Assembly (NCBI GenBank): GCA_016647705.1
Contig: CM028329.1
Location: 62,451,231 to 62,515,230, forward strand
Length of the DNA: 64,000 bases
Direction of reading: 5' to 3'
Origin: Eucommia ulmoides
Taxonomy: Eukaryota; Streptophyta; Magnoliopsida; Garryales; Eucommiaceae
A program made the position numbers and the translations under genes. Positions 10,562-22,232 of the stretch are shown here, one piece after another (positions within the stretch are counted from its first letter, which is position 1; every line of letters starts with the position of its first letter). Under the pieces are notes generated by a model. That model searched no databases. It was not told the DNA's origin and saw nothing but the letters and a program-made list of their open reading frames with translations.

Positions 10562-12868
10562 TTATAACAGGCAGTCTGTTTTTGCCGGCAGCCTCCGGAA
10601 GAAATTTGCAGGTATGGAGGGAAGTTTGCTCCGAAACTTAGGATGCCTCAGCAGGTAAAATCCGAAGAGGAGTGCCACCACCTGGAACGGTGTAACGTAC
10701 AACACCATTGCAGCAAACAGACAGATAGTCACAAACAGCGCAGACGCCCTCGGGTCCCTCCAACTCAGCAGGGAATTGAACCTCTCCCCCTGAGTCGCCA
10801 GGTCACCGATCACTGTCTGAATCCTGCCACCTATAATCCTCAGTCGATCGTACCTCATCCTCACTGCATCCGATCCTTTAGAAGTCGGGAAACTGTCAAA
10901 CTCCTCGTCCAGCTCATCGGCTGTAACAGCATCAGCATGAGACAGCCTGATGTCCATGTGAGGAGGGTGTCTCGGTTTCCATCTGTATCGCCAAATCCCA
11001 ATGAAGAAAAGATAGAGAAATACGGTGGGCAGTATCAGCTCCGGGTAGAGGACGAGTATTACGAAAAGTATGTGGATGAGAATGGTGGTGATGGGGTTCT
11101 TCCAGTGGCATATCTGATCGAACCATTTTACAACAGCAGTGACACCGCTCATGACATTCATTATTCGAAAGAAGTTAGCCTTGCTCCTCCTCACACTCCA
11201 TATATGCGATCCCACATCAAGCATGTACTCCACCACCTCTCTCTTTAGTGGCGGCTCAGATCGGGCCAGCCTCACCGAGACCAGCAGGGTGGCTTGGTAC
11301 CTCAACATGTCCTGCTGAATCACTGATAATGGATGATTGTAGTGCATCTTTGGCAACAACGGCAGTGTATATTTGTGCATCATGCTTATGTAAGACGAGC
11401 ACGAAAATCTCACCGCCAGTTGAACTTCACCGGTCTTCTTCACGCCCGAAGGTTGCAACACAATGAGAGGATACGAGTGCGTGTAGACACGTTCTGTTTC
11501 AAGCGTAGATAGTCGAATTCTGACCTTTCCGATTCTTGAATCCTTTCCCCCTGCTTGGAGATGACCATTGTCAAACACAGCAATTGTGATCACAGTGCAC
11601 GGGTCAAACACCTCCCAAGTGTACTGCTCGTTCCATTTTGGCATGGGGTTATTGATAATTGTCCTCGTTCGCACCCATTTTGGTCCGTATTTAGCCACAA
11701 CATAGGCATCTATCACTCCTTGGCCATCTCTCGTTTTCATTGGGGACAAGCCGGTAGCACTTATAATCCCCAACTCCAGAAGTCCAATGCTAGACTTCCA
11801 CAATTGCTTAGCGCTAGGCCTGAGATCACTACTATAGTGCGTCGATTCATCCAACACATGATACCCTCCATCCAAACATATCCTCATCTGAATCTTACTA
11901 GCAAACTTCGTCTCCTTCTTTTCCCCCTCCATGATCGAGTGTTTTTCAAGATTATGCCACCTCGCAGGCACAGCCTTATTGTCCAACCTCCTGGGGACGG
12001 TCTGCAACCGAATCACGCACCTCCCCAAGATCTCGTCTTTGTTCGAAGCAACCCTATCTTCCACCGTTATGACAAGGGGTTCTTCAAGTGGGTCTGCAAC
12101 TACAAATATCAAATCCTCATTCCACATTGCATTGAGACCTTTCACCAGTTTAGTTTTCATCGCCTGATTTCCAAGCACCACCCTAACAGAAACTTCAGGA
12201 ATCCTGTTCTTGTCGCCAGGTACCAAATCCTGGCATTCGATTACATTGACCCTAACATACCAAAGCCTAGGGGATAGATATACCTTCCCCCGGATGTTCC
12301 TCACCGCATCACCACTAACTTCAGCAGCATCTGAATGCCAAGCATCAGGAAACGCCTCGTCTGCTTGAGTTCCTTTCCAAACAGCAAGCATGATCTCTCC
12401 ATGTTTGAGCTTATCCCCTTTCTTATCTTCCAGTTTATACCATTGTGGCGCCAATGGGCTGTCGGGTGGGACTCGTCTAGGCACATCGATGAGTTCGAAA
12501 GTGATCCTGCCTATAAAATCATCCAGCACCAAGTCCTTATCCTTCACCACCACTTCCACAAAGGAAGCTTGAAGACGATCCTGAGAGAATGCAAACACGT
12601 GGTTCCATTCGGGATTGGACCTCTTCTCGAAATGCCTAGTTACGCCCTTGTAGTTACCAAGCTTCACTTCAACATAGGGATCACAACTACCCGTGACATC
12701 CTTTGCCGGTAGTTCTTTTGCCTTGACGACTCGAACGTAAAGGTATTGCATTTGCTCGACAAGGTCATATGTGCAGGTGAGTTTATCACCATCGGTGATC
12801 ACCCCAGATCCTGCAATTTTGGGTGAGGTCTCCTTCAAAGCGAACTCTTCATGTGGAGGGCGCTGCAT
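10562..12868 (-). CDS. MCTP: Multiple C2 domain and transmembrane region protein (MCTP/FTIP type)
   Basis: Intronless CDS of 768 residues. The start is set at the ATG giving MQRPPHEEFALKETSPK; the open frame extends ten codons further only from a TTG. MCTPs sit in the ER/plasmodesmal region and act in cell-to-cell trafficking; FTIP1-type members carry FT. Visible order: three C2 domains at about residues 43-140 (YVRVVKAKELPAKDVTGSCD), 205-320 (WYVRVNVIECQDLVPGDK) and 365-480 (LELGIISATGLSPMK), then the C-terminal phosphoribosyltransferase-C-like region with hydrophobic segments at about 591-631 and 707-740, ending RRLPAKTDCLL. The length matches the MCTP3/4-FTIP group. The assignment to a single paralogue is not certain. 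A 5' UTR intron may exist upstream. Confidence 0.93.
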   Translation of the reverse strand: MQRPPHEEFALKETSPKIAGSGVITDGDKLTCTYDLVEQMQYLYVRVVKAKELPAKDVTGSCDPYVEVKLGNYKGVTRHFEKRSNPEWNHVFAFSQDRLQASFVEVVVKDKDLVLDDFIGRITFELIDVPRRVPPDSPLAPQWYKLEDKKGDKLKHGEIMLAVWKGTQADEAFPDAWHSDAAEVSGDAVRNIRGKVYLSPRLWYVRVNVIECQDLVPGDKNRIPEVSVRVVLGNQAMKTKLVKGLNAMWNEDLIFVVADPLEEPLVITVEDRVASNKDEILGRCVIRLQTVPRRLDNKAVPARWHNLEKHSIMEGEKKETKFASKIQMRICLDGGYHVLDESTHYSSDLRPSAKQLWKSSIGLLELGIISATGLSPMKTRDGQGVIDAYVVAKYGPKWVRTRTIINNPMPKWNEQYTWEVFDPCTVITIAVFDNGHLQAGGKDSRIGKVRIRLSTLETERVYTHSYPLIVLQPSGVKKTGEVQLAVRFSCSSYISMMHKYTLPLLPKMHYNHPLSVIQQDMLRYQATLLVSVRLARSEPPLKREVVEYMLDVGSHIWSVRRSKANFFRIMNVMSGVTAVVKWFDQICHWKNPITTILIHILFVILVLYPELILPTVFLYLFFIGIWRYRWKPRHPPHMDIRLSHADAVTADELDEEFDSFPTSKGSDAVRMRYDRLRIIGGRIQTVIGDLATQGERFNSLLSWRDPRASALFVTICLFAAMVLYVTPFQVVALLFGFYLLRHPKFRSKLPSIPANFFRRLPAKTDCLL

Positions 12869-15000
12869 TTTGTTGTTTTGACTGAGCAGATCGATCAAAT
12901 GGAGACAAGAATCAAAGCTTCAAGAAAGGAATGTGGTTTCTGGAGCAGTTATTGCTTTATGTGCAGCATCAAGGAAAGCTGTTGAGATGGAAATTACTTC
13001 AGTTTTCTACAAAAAATGGATTCTCACTGTTTCCCAATGCAAGATGAACGCTTAATATGGTAGGTAGAAAATCAAATAAACACCATATACATGATTTCGG
13101 CTAAACCATGTTCACAGAATACATAATTTCCTAAAGTATAAGTAGTGAAGAATGGCAGCAATCCTCATAAATTGTCAAATATGCAGAAAATGGAAGCAGG
13201 AAAATCTGGGAGATTTGATCATGGAAAGATCTTTCTGGTCAACCACGAAGTCAAATAGTTACAAAATCTATAAACCATGTCTTGATACAAATTAAAGATA
13301 ATTTTTTGTTGCGTTGATCTGATGTTTTTTTAACCAAAAAAATACAAAAACAGAGAGGATTAAAATGGTATATGACTAAGAAAGGAAGGTCATAAAACGG
13401 GTTGGGGTCAAGTTATAAGTGTTAGAGAAAGACTCATCTTATGATCATGATCATGAGCTATTTTTGGGAGTCGAAAGAGGCTCGAGATCACCTTACAGGT
13501 CATGGGTGATGAAATCAAACCTTCAATGGAAGAATGTATTTGAGCTACCAAATTTCAATCCTTATTTTTTCCCTAGAGTTATGATTTTGATACCTAATCT
13601 CTTTTGAGCAAAGACATTATGGAAGATATCGACAAGGGAAAGACAGGGAATAAAGAAGCAATCAATGTTGAATTATTGGAAACAGAACTCAACAGAGAGA
13701 GAAAGAACCTCAAGAAGAACTTCGCTATATAACCCTGAAGCAGAGCATCAGCCGGAACATCTTTAGTTTGAATAATCAACGTCAAAAGAGCAAGACCTGA
13801 AAAATCCAAAACAGGGAGAAACCCATGCAAGTAAAGAACTATGAGATTAAGAGGAACAAGAAGGGAAAAAAAAACAAAAAAGAAGTCTTTATTACTGTCT
13901 GATCAGGGTTTCTAGCAGTACTATTTTATTGTCAGAACAGAAGAGTAAAAGGTCTTGAAAGTTGAACAGCTTTGGAGTCATGCTCTTTGATCAGAGTTCT
14001 CAAAGTACATCTTCAGGGCATTTATTTAAGGAGCAAAAGTTAATCTTGTTGTCTTAATACAAGACAAAACTACAACAATACATCCAAAAAATATTCTGAC
14101 ACAAGAAAACATTGAAACCTTCTCTTTTGAATCATTTTCTCAACAATCAAACAGTAAGTTTTGGAAAATGAACCCCAGAACCTACTCTGCTCACAATAAA
14201 TGCACATTTGAATGTCTGAATGCAAAGAAATGGCTTCAGTAAACTGTCAGTTCAAAGATCAAACCTCAAAGTCCTTGCCTCGTGATTACCCCCAGCCAGC
14301 GCTCAACTTCTTGGTGTTAAACCTACTAAGAACACCATTAATGCTCTGCATGTCAGCTTGCTTGCGCGTGTGTGTCTCTGTGTGTTTGTGTGTGTGTGAG
14401 AGAGAGAGAAGCACTACCTTGCTTGATGAATTGAAGAAGACCATTGAAGAGGATAGAGAGGGTGTTGAATTGCAACAACTGAAAGCAAAACATTGAATTG
14501 TTTTGGACACTTGTGCGATGGTAGAAATGAAATTAGAGGAGAGGTGATTCAAGGGGTCACTGTAGAAAGTAGATAAAGTCTTCCTGTTTTGGTGAGTGTG
14601 ATCTTAATGAATCTTTTGAAAGTAATCACAGAGAACCTCCCAAAGGATTCTCCAAAAAGGCAAAAAGAGAAAAAAAGGTCTCTTTTCATATATTCTCTTT
14701 GTTTTTTTAAAAAAATTTGGATTTTTTTTGCCATTCAACCCAAATTTTGCAATTTATTACTTGCAGTAAGATTTGTCCGGACTAAATTATGCACACCTCG
14801 GCTAATTATCTCACTATGCTATCTTAAGGTAGTACACTCTCCCATATCGACTTGATGCATTCATAATTAAATTCAAGATTTAATTCTTAAAGTGTTTTTC
14901 AGAAGAATTGAATCCTGATTGACAAGAAAGAGGATACATTCCCTTATCAACTAAACAAGCACCTCTTAGGTATTTGTCCAATTTTTTGATACAACAAATT
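12869..15000. other. MCTP upstream region without a clear gene
   Basis: No coding gene is supported. The stretch 13600-13900 has pyrimidine-rich, exon-like composition on the minus strand and may be a noncoding 5' exon of the MCTP gene. A TG/GA microsatellite sits at about 14366-14410. Short ORFs here are interrupted and unrecognised. Confidence 0.4.
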
Positions 15001-15004
15001 TAAT

Positions 15005-15135
15005 AAATTCTATCAAATTTTTAAAATTACTATAATATATTATGAAAATCACTGTAATTTTTTTACAGAAAAATTATAGTGACTTTTCAATAGTAAAATA
15101 ATTTTGAATTTTAAAAAAAATTACTATAAGACGCG
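15005..15135. mobile_element. Short palindromic MITE-like repeat
   Basis: AT-rich foldback with TTTTTAAAATTACTATAATA at the left and AATTTTAAAAAAAATTACTAT at the right, around an ACAGAAAAATTATAGTGACTT centre. It belongs with the elements near 4735, 25338 and 46600. Confidence 0.4.
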
Positions 15136-15607
15136 AATGTCATTATCAAACCCTCTAAGGTTAATAATAGATTAATCTAGAAAATGAGCATGGGAGAGGA
15201 TCTAACATTATATTATCCATGTTAGGTTTGGTTTTAATTAAAACAAAAAACATCTAATTTATTCCCATTCCGAGTCTCTTTCATCATTATGTCTAGTCAA
15301 GAGATGCACCAATAGGTTTTCTTCTTCTCCCTCAAATATTTTGACACCAATAATTGATATGTCATTAATTTTTTTTTTCGTTTAGACTGAGTAATCCAAC
15401 TATGTAATCAATGACTTCGTTTGAGTCCACCCTAACCCTAAGCTATATATATAATGGTTAGAGCAATGCTTCTATCTCAAGACGTATTTTGAGACTGAGC
15501 CATATAGAGCGTTCTTGAATCTCTCTTAATCTCAAAAGTTAGTTTATGGAGGGTGAGATTTTTCCTCACACTTATAACTTGATCATTAGTCATGTTAATG
15601 CATTATA

Positions 15608-15977
15608 TGGACTTGGCCTAGCACTGAAGCTGAATATTGTGTCATGTCTAATGCAATTCAAGAACTTCTCTGACTTCGATGACTCCTCGCTGACATGGAC
15701 ATCTCTTTCCCTGCTGCCACTACTCTACACTGTGACAACAAGAGTGTTATTCCGATAACTTACAATGATGTATTCCACGAGCGTACAAAACACATCGAAA
15801 CTGATTGCTACTTCATCAGTCACCACATTCTCTAGAATACGATCTGTCTACAATCCGTTAACTCAGCCGATTAGACAACAAACATTTTCACTAAGACTCA
15901 TCTATTTAGACGCTTTCACTTTCTGGTTTCCAAACTCAAATTCAGCTCTCACTTACCGTCTTAAGTTTTAAGAGGGA
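15608..15977 (+). pseudogene. Ty1/copia polyprotein 3' end (RNase H) relic
   Basis: A single reading frame with a few internal stops reads TWPSTEAEYCVMSNAIQELL, then LHCDNKSVIPITYNDVFHER and TKHIETDCYFIS, then SADQTTNIFTK. These are the conserved C-terminal RNase H blocks of copia polyproteins (family versions STAEAEY, CDNKSA, HERTKHIE, ADIFTK). Upstream gag, integrase and reverse transcriptase are absent. A purine tract, AAGAGGGA, precedes the LTR that follows. Confidence 0.8.
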
Positions 15978-16135
15978 TGTTAATATATTATATGGGTTTG
16001 GTCTACATGGCCCATTAGGGCAAAACCCTAACCCCCACTTTCCCTATAAATATGTGTATGTCGTTGTATTATACTTGTATCACTTTTTATAATATCAATT
16101 CATGATTCTTCTCCCACTTTTCAATTATCTTAACA
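15978..16135 (+). mobile_element. Copia 3' LTR
   Basis: Starts TGTTAATATATTATATGGG directly after a purine-rich tract and ends TCTTAACA. It contains a CCCTATAAATATGTG TATA box. The length, about 158 bp, is short but compatible with copia LTRs. No matching 5' LTR is found. Confidence 0.6.
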
Positions 16136-17676
16136 AGTCCATTTCACATTCGATATGGGATAAATCCAACAATCTTTCTCACACACATCAGGTTTTTGGT
16201 CGGTTAACTCTTGACCAGTTTTTTCCTTTGTGGTTATTGGGTCAGAGTTGTTATAACTTGGGCTTTGATATTAGTATAAGGTGGTCTTAAACCTCTTTCG
16301 ACCTCAAAAACTAACTCATGAGGTGAGATTTTCGCTCACATCTATAACCAAACTATTAGCCCCTTCATAAACCCAACAAGTTAGATCCATTAGTTTTCTA
16401 CAACACGAAAAATTTAATTACGAGGGAAGAGAGACAAATTCCGATAAGCTTGTCTTTATGTTAAGAGATTTCAACTTAAAATGATCGCAGATGGTCTAAG
16501 AATGAAGAAGCATGGACTTTTGGCACCTCTTTTACATTGACTTTTACCCTCAAAGTATGCTACGACTGGAACAACAGCTCTGCAAAAGCCCTGTTGTTGC
16601 CTGTGGTAGATAGATACAAGTAATTCCGTCTTTGGCGCCGAGAATTCAATAGAGAGAGAGAGAAAGAGCCACCCCACCCCACCCCACCCCAAAAGAGAGA
16701 GTAAATGCTATTACAAATGGTTGCTTTCATGGGTCCAAAACCAACCAATAGACAACCATTGTCTTGTTGCATCCATTTCTCTAATCAATGGGTCTTCGTC
16801 TTTCACCTTCCGGTAAGGAAAGAAAAAAAAAAAAAAAAAAAAGCCAAAGGCCACTTTCAAAGAACAGTTGGCCAAATAATGAGCGACAATTGATGGTAGG
16901 TGTGGTTGGTTCTCTGATTGGGTCATCCTCTTCTTATTGTCCAATCAATTCACCATCCCCATATTTCTTTTACCTAAATGAATGGGTTGCTGAAGCTAAG
17001 AATTCTTCAACTGCTAAATGTAACCGTTAAGCTAAACCTACGAAGATTACGCACACCCCAAAACGTCAACAAGAAAGCTACAACTGTTGAACCCATGGAT
17101 GGAACAGATGGGAGGGTGTGAATATCCGATGGGTCATCAAAGCCCAATGCTTCTTGCATGCATGATATTTATGGTCTCATACAAATTGATGTGTTTGGAT
17201 CCAATTGTTGTTGTGCTCAGGCACAATAATACAAAGAAAATGGGAAGCAAATAAAATAACAATAAAAAAAAACACAAAACATGACGTGGTTCGAGACAAT
17301 TTAGCTACGTTTAGGGATAAAGAATAACGAATGATTTCACTAATATGAAAAAAATTACTCAAAAAAAGATAAGTTCTTGAATTTACGAACTAATATGGTT
17401 GTTGATTTATTAGCGAAGCTAGAAAGTGATGGAGATAATCGGATCTTCCAGTTTGAATGCTGAAGCTAGAACTGTTGGAGCTCATGGATGGAACAGCATT
17501 TAAAGTTCAATGAAGAAAATGGGAGGGTGTTGAAGCCCATATACATTTATGTTTCCATAGAAAAATAGAGACGGGTTTGGATCCACATTCCACAATAATA
17601 TGCTACAATCATGCTGACCCCTTGTAAGTCAAGTCCTCCATAATTTATTGTTTTGACAAAAGAGACACCAAAGACT
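16136..17676. other. Gene-free interval with simple repeats
   Basis: Near 16270-16360 lies a repeat related to 15520-15600 (shared GGTGAGATTTT and CTCACA blocks). A GA run and a (CCACC)n run sit at about 16649-16690. The blocks near 17077-17110 and 17465-17520 share AACTGTTGRA and CATGGATGGAACAG and look like an old duplication. No gene is recognised. Confidence 0.4.
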
Positions 17677-18312
17677 AAGGCATCTTTGATAAAAAAAACA
17701 AACAAACATAAATGCTTAAAATTAATTATATTAAATACTTAATTAATTAAATTTATTTGATAAATATATTAATTAACTTAAAAATTAAGTCAAAATGTAA
17801 ATAAAAAATTAAGTTAATGTCTCTTTACTTATTTCATTTTGCTTAATGCATTCCATTATTTTTCACTTAAAAAAAAATTATATTTTGACCATTTTACCCT
17901 TAATCCCCTAGGGTTTAATTAGGGTTAGGTTTAATGAGAATTGGATTAATTTTGGATTATTTTAGGGTTTTAATATTATTTTATATTTAAATTATTGTTA
18001 TAATTTAATTTAAGCAATCAAACTGCATAAAAAATACATAATATTATATATTTTTGGGTTAATTTTTACTTTTAATTTAATATAATTTTTTTTTAAAAAA
18101 ATGACATCCTGATTTTATTGTTTTGGTTTCAATTTTTTTCATATTATCTTGATTCAAAGGTAGTTATGTAAATTAAACAATTTTTAGTATACAAATTTTG
18201 TACTTATCAAACAAAATAAAATAAAAATCAGTACTTAAATTTTCAACACTTAAAATTAAGTATTTAAATTTTTAGGACTTAATTTTTAAGTGGTTATCAA
18301 AGATGCCCTAAG
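17677..18312. mobile_element. AT-rich MITE with GGCATCTTTGATAA ends
   Basis: The left end GGCATCTTTGATAAAAAA and the right end TTATCAAAGATGCC are inverted repeats, flanked on both sides by CTAA. The interior consists of short CTTAAAATTAAG-type blocks. A related element lies at 3145-3690. It borders the truncated NRPS-like pseudogene. Confidence 0.6.
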
Positions 18313-18369
18313 AATAGTAAAAGAGCGGATGGAAGACCATGTAATGTAAGAATGAGGAAACGCCAAAGG

Positions 18370-20589
18370 ATGCAAACTACATAGCCTGGCTTCGCCATCG
18401 ACTTATTATTGCGTGCCATATGAGATTTGCGAAGTTTCTCTCAGGAACTGAAGCATTCTGCATGTACTTCCGCCTAAAATTGGTCAACATTGTTCCATCA
18501 GAGCAATTAATCCTGTTTCAGACCCAGAATTGATCTCAATTGGAGATGGTGTTCATCTAGGTGACTTCAGCCGGATAGTTACTGGATTCTACACCGCAAG
18601 TGGATTCTTGTCTGGAAAAGTTGAGGTTCAGGATAACTCAGTTATTGGAATTCAAAGCCTAATCCTCCCCAGTTCCCTTATTGAAAAGGATGTTATTCTC
18701 GGTGCACTCTCAATTGCTCCCATGAATTCTGTCTTACGAAGAGGTGGAGTCTTTCTGGGATCTCAAACTCCAGTTATGGTGAAGAACATATTGCATGCTT
18801 GGGATGATCTCATAGAGGAAATGGACGTTAAATATAAGCAAGTGCTTGGAAATCTCGCAGCAAATTTAGCGGCCACCACCCTCAAAGTCAAATCGAGATA
18901 CTTCCATCGAATTGGTGCAGCCGGAAGAGGATTTTTAAGGCTTTATGACGAGATACCCAGCTTGCCAGAGAACAACATTTTCAGCTGTGGAAAGAGATAT
19001 GCAATCATTATTCGGCACAGCAATTGCTTAAGTTCGGATGATGATGCAAGACTCGATTCACGTGGAGCAGCACTAAAGATCCTTCCTGAAAAAGGTGATG
19101 AAAACAGTCCACTGCTTGATCTGACACTAAAGACAGGGAAGGCATTCCATGCGCGCACTATTGAAGACTTTGCAACATGGCTTGTATGTGGAGCTGCTGA
19201 ATGGGAAGAGCATGTGAAACATGCTCCTCATATAAGAGAAGCAATGTGGGACTCTCGGCGACGAGCTGACTCACATACTGAGCTGCATTACTACTCGAAT
19301 ATTTGCAGGCTATTTAGATTCAAAGATGGACAACAAATGCATGTTAAGTTCAAATTAAGGCCATCTGATGAGACGATAGGGGAGGATTCCGGTAAGGTGG
19401 AGCCTAGAGATATTCCTCCTCCAGAAACAGGTGCAATACCAAGGGACGAGAATGATACACGTCCACTACTCTTCCTTACTGAAGATTTTCAACGGCGAGT
19501 GCAATCCCCTGGAAAGGTTCGCTATGTTCTTCAACTTCAAATCCGGCCAGTTTCTCTTGATGAAGGAACACGTAAGATTGCACTAGACATTACCAAGCCA
19601 TGGGACGAGGCTGAATTCCCATATGTCGATGTGGGAGAGATAATTGTTGATCAAATGCTCATGAAAGAAGAATCAGAAGAATTGGAGTTCAATCCGTTCA
19701 TACGATGCCATGAAGTGGATGTGATACGGGCTACGTCGTGCTCCCAGAGTGCTTCGAAGGATCAGGGTCGCTCATTAGTGTATGCTATGCTATATGCCAG
19801 CACTTGCGGAACAGGCATCCACTTCCAGATGCATGGAGGATCTTCCTGGACCAATATGATGTAAAACTGGACCTCTCTGGTTGTCCCGTAGCAGCAACAT
19901 TGGAGAAGAAGGATGGCAAGAAGGTTACATTAGCAAGAACATTTTATAATATACTTGTGGACGATGACTGCTCAACCATTACTTCAGACAACAACGCCTT
20001 ATTTTATCATGGGTTTAGTTGTATTCGCTCCACTGAATTGGATTCTATACATGAAGGAGACCAAGGATCCCGTTGCATTGGTTGCTTCCACTATTTTGGG
20101 TCATATCAGGAATTTTAGCTGGATTAGTATGCGTTATGGCCAAATGGGTTTTGGTGGGAAAGAAAAATGAAGGTGAAAAATTGCAAATTTGGAGTACAGG
20201 TATCTTCATGGATACCATATGGCAGGCTATAAGAACATTAACTGGGGAATATTTCATGGACATGACAAGTGGCTCTGCTATGTTTGGGCTTTGGATGAAA
20301 CTTATGGGGTCAGATATTGCCTGGGATAAAGGAGTGTATGTGGACAGCATGGGTGCAATGCTAAATCCTGAAATGGTAACAATTGAGAAACATGGGATTG
20401 TAGGAAGGGAAGCATTGCCGTTTGGGCACATATACGAAGGTCAAGGGCAAGTGAAGTATGGGAAGATTAGGATTGGGGAAGGCGATTCTGTGGGAGGTAG
20501 AGCAGTGGCCATGCCTGGAGTGATTGTGGAGAGCGGGGGAAGTTCTAGGTGCTCTCTCCCTGGCCATGAAGGAAGAGATAGTGAAGTGA
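18370..20589 (+). pseudogene. NRPS-like (AMP-ligase family) pseudogene, 5'-truncated
   Basis: Matches the C-terminal half of plant NRPS-like multidomain proteins, recalled as AMP-binding plus carrier plus beta-helix plus catalase-like regions. Homology starts abruptly at YIAWLRHRLIIA near 18375, next to a MITE; the AMP-binding part is absent. A left-handed beta-helix follows (ISIGDGVHLGDFSRIVTGFY, GKVEVQDNSVIG), then a heme-catalase-like region (RYFHRIGAAGRGFLRLYD, RHSNCLSSDDDARLDSRGAA), hydrophobic segments (FIMGLVVFAPLNWILYM, LFWVISGILAGLVCVMAKW) and a second beta-helix. Frame breaks: a small deletion near 18475 before KIGQHCSIR, a 5-bp ATGCT duplication near 19784, and single or small indels near 19953, 20070 and 20547. 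The original stop is at 20587-20589. One 444-codon open stretch survives, so the decay is fairly recent. Confidence 0.82.
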
Positions 20590-21094
20590 AACATGTACTA
20601 TTTGTATAGTAGCAGCCTATATCCTACCCTTTTATAAACTCTTAGTAAAGCCACCCCTATAGCGGTTAATAAATAGCCTTTTTCTCGGAAGCATGTAAGC
20701 CAGCTAGGCCGTCGATGATCATTGAGATCATTAGGACTTTTTTGGCAAGGAGGAAATGATGAGAAAACTATATTTGATTTCCCTTGAATGAAACTGTTCA
20801 GGAAAAATTACCAACCAACAACCATCAGTTAACTTGCTTGTACGAACAATGAAGATAAATGATTTGTAGCACACAAAAATTCAGCTAGTTACCATGATGA
20901 TCATAATGCGCATTACCTGCTAGATTTAAACAAAAACAAATAAAAACAAAGCAGGACTTACATTTATACAATGAACAAATTAAAAAACTAGTTCACTTAA
21001 AACTCATCGAGTTAAAAAATTCCCTAGCGAATTCGAAAAACTCCGACTGAGCAATCTCTGTGTTCTTGGGGGTATTTGATTTGATTTGATTTAG
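20590..21094. other. Gene-free interval
   Basis: It follows the ancestral stop of the NRPS-like copy and probably includes its old 3' UTR (TTTTATAAACTC, AATAAATAGCC). I see no gene or clear repeat before the foldback element. Confidence 0.5.
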
Positions 21095-22070
21095 GTCTTT
21101 TTCCAAGTTCTTTACACTTTTACAATATTTTAAAAATAAAATTACTGAAATAGTGCGGATCTCAACTTATTTACATTTCTAGTGCTACCCGGGATTCGGA
21201 ACCCCGGGTATACGAAAAAAAAAAAACATTTTTTTTTTGGTATACGTCGTTATACCTGAGGTTTGGTACCCCGGGTATAACCCGAATTTAAAAAAAAAAA
21301 AAAAAAAAAATCGTTTTTGCCCAAGAAATTTTTAAAATTTTCAGCAACTTTAAGCTGATTAACGGTGGTCTATCGATATTTTAAATAAATTTAATTTTTT
21401 TATGCATAAATTAAGTTCAAACAATACATAATGTTTTTTTACAACACTAAAAACGAACAAGTGGATGAATTTTAAAAAATCGCCAAAGTTGATCAGATGA
21501 GTTGTTTCGATAACGGTGAATTTTTTTTCGGCAATTTAGAATTAACAAAAGATTGCATGTCCGTAACAAAAATGAACCAATTTTTTTTTATATAAACTAT
21601 GTTCATAACACTATATAACAAAACTTAGAACACTAAAAACGGACAAGTGGATGGATTTTAAATAATCGTCAAAGTTGATCAGACGAGTTGTTTCGATGAC
21701 GATGCAGTTTTTTTGAAAATTTTGAATTAACAAAAAATGATCGTCTATCCGTAACAGAAATGATCCTGATTTTTTTGTATACAAACTACGTTCATAACAC
21801 TAAATAATAAAATCAATAATACCAAAAACGGATAATATGTTATCGACGTATACCAAACCCCGGGTATAACGACGTATACAAAAAAAAATAAAAAAATAAA
21901 AAAAAATTTCTGTATACCCGGGGTTCGGAACCCCAGGTATACCGCCGGCCCCACAAACCCGGGGTTCCGAACCCTGGATAACACTAAAAATGTAAATAAG
22001 TTGAGATCTGCACTATTTCAATAATTTTGTTTTAAAAATATTGTAAAAGTGTAAACAACTCGGTTTTTTT
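21095..22070. mobile_element. Foldback element with CCCGGG-rich terminal inverted repeats
   Basis: The arms at about 21105-21240 and 21920-22055 are inverted copies. Shared blocks are TTTACACTTTTACAATATT, GAAATAGTGCRGATCTCAAC, TTATTTACATTTYTAGTG and TTCGGAACCCCGGGT. CCCCGGGTAT-type blocks recur near 21280 and 21850, also in opposite orientations. The interior has direct repeats of about 185 bp (CACTAAAAACGRACAAGTGG at about 21444 and 21634, partly again at about 21817). No transposase is seen. The structure fits a nonautonomous long-TIR (foldback or Mutator-like) element; the superfamily is unproven. Confidence 0.65.
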
Positions 22071-22232
22071 CCTGCGAAGGGGAAAATTGATCAACCGGAC
22101 TTCCCACCTGTTTTCTCTAAATTATTATACAAACCCCTATACTTCATACTTGTTTCACTTAAACCCTTAATCTTCAAAATATTTAAACGGAACCCATGTA
22201 TTTTATATGTGTTGCAATATGACCCCTTGTTA

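Noticed and set aside
10643-12712. Long + strand frames across the MCTP region
   Set aside because: They are antisense shadows of a well-conserved minus-strand MCTP gene.
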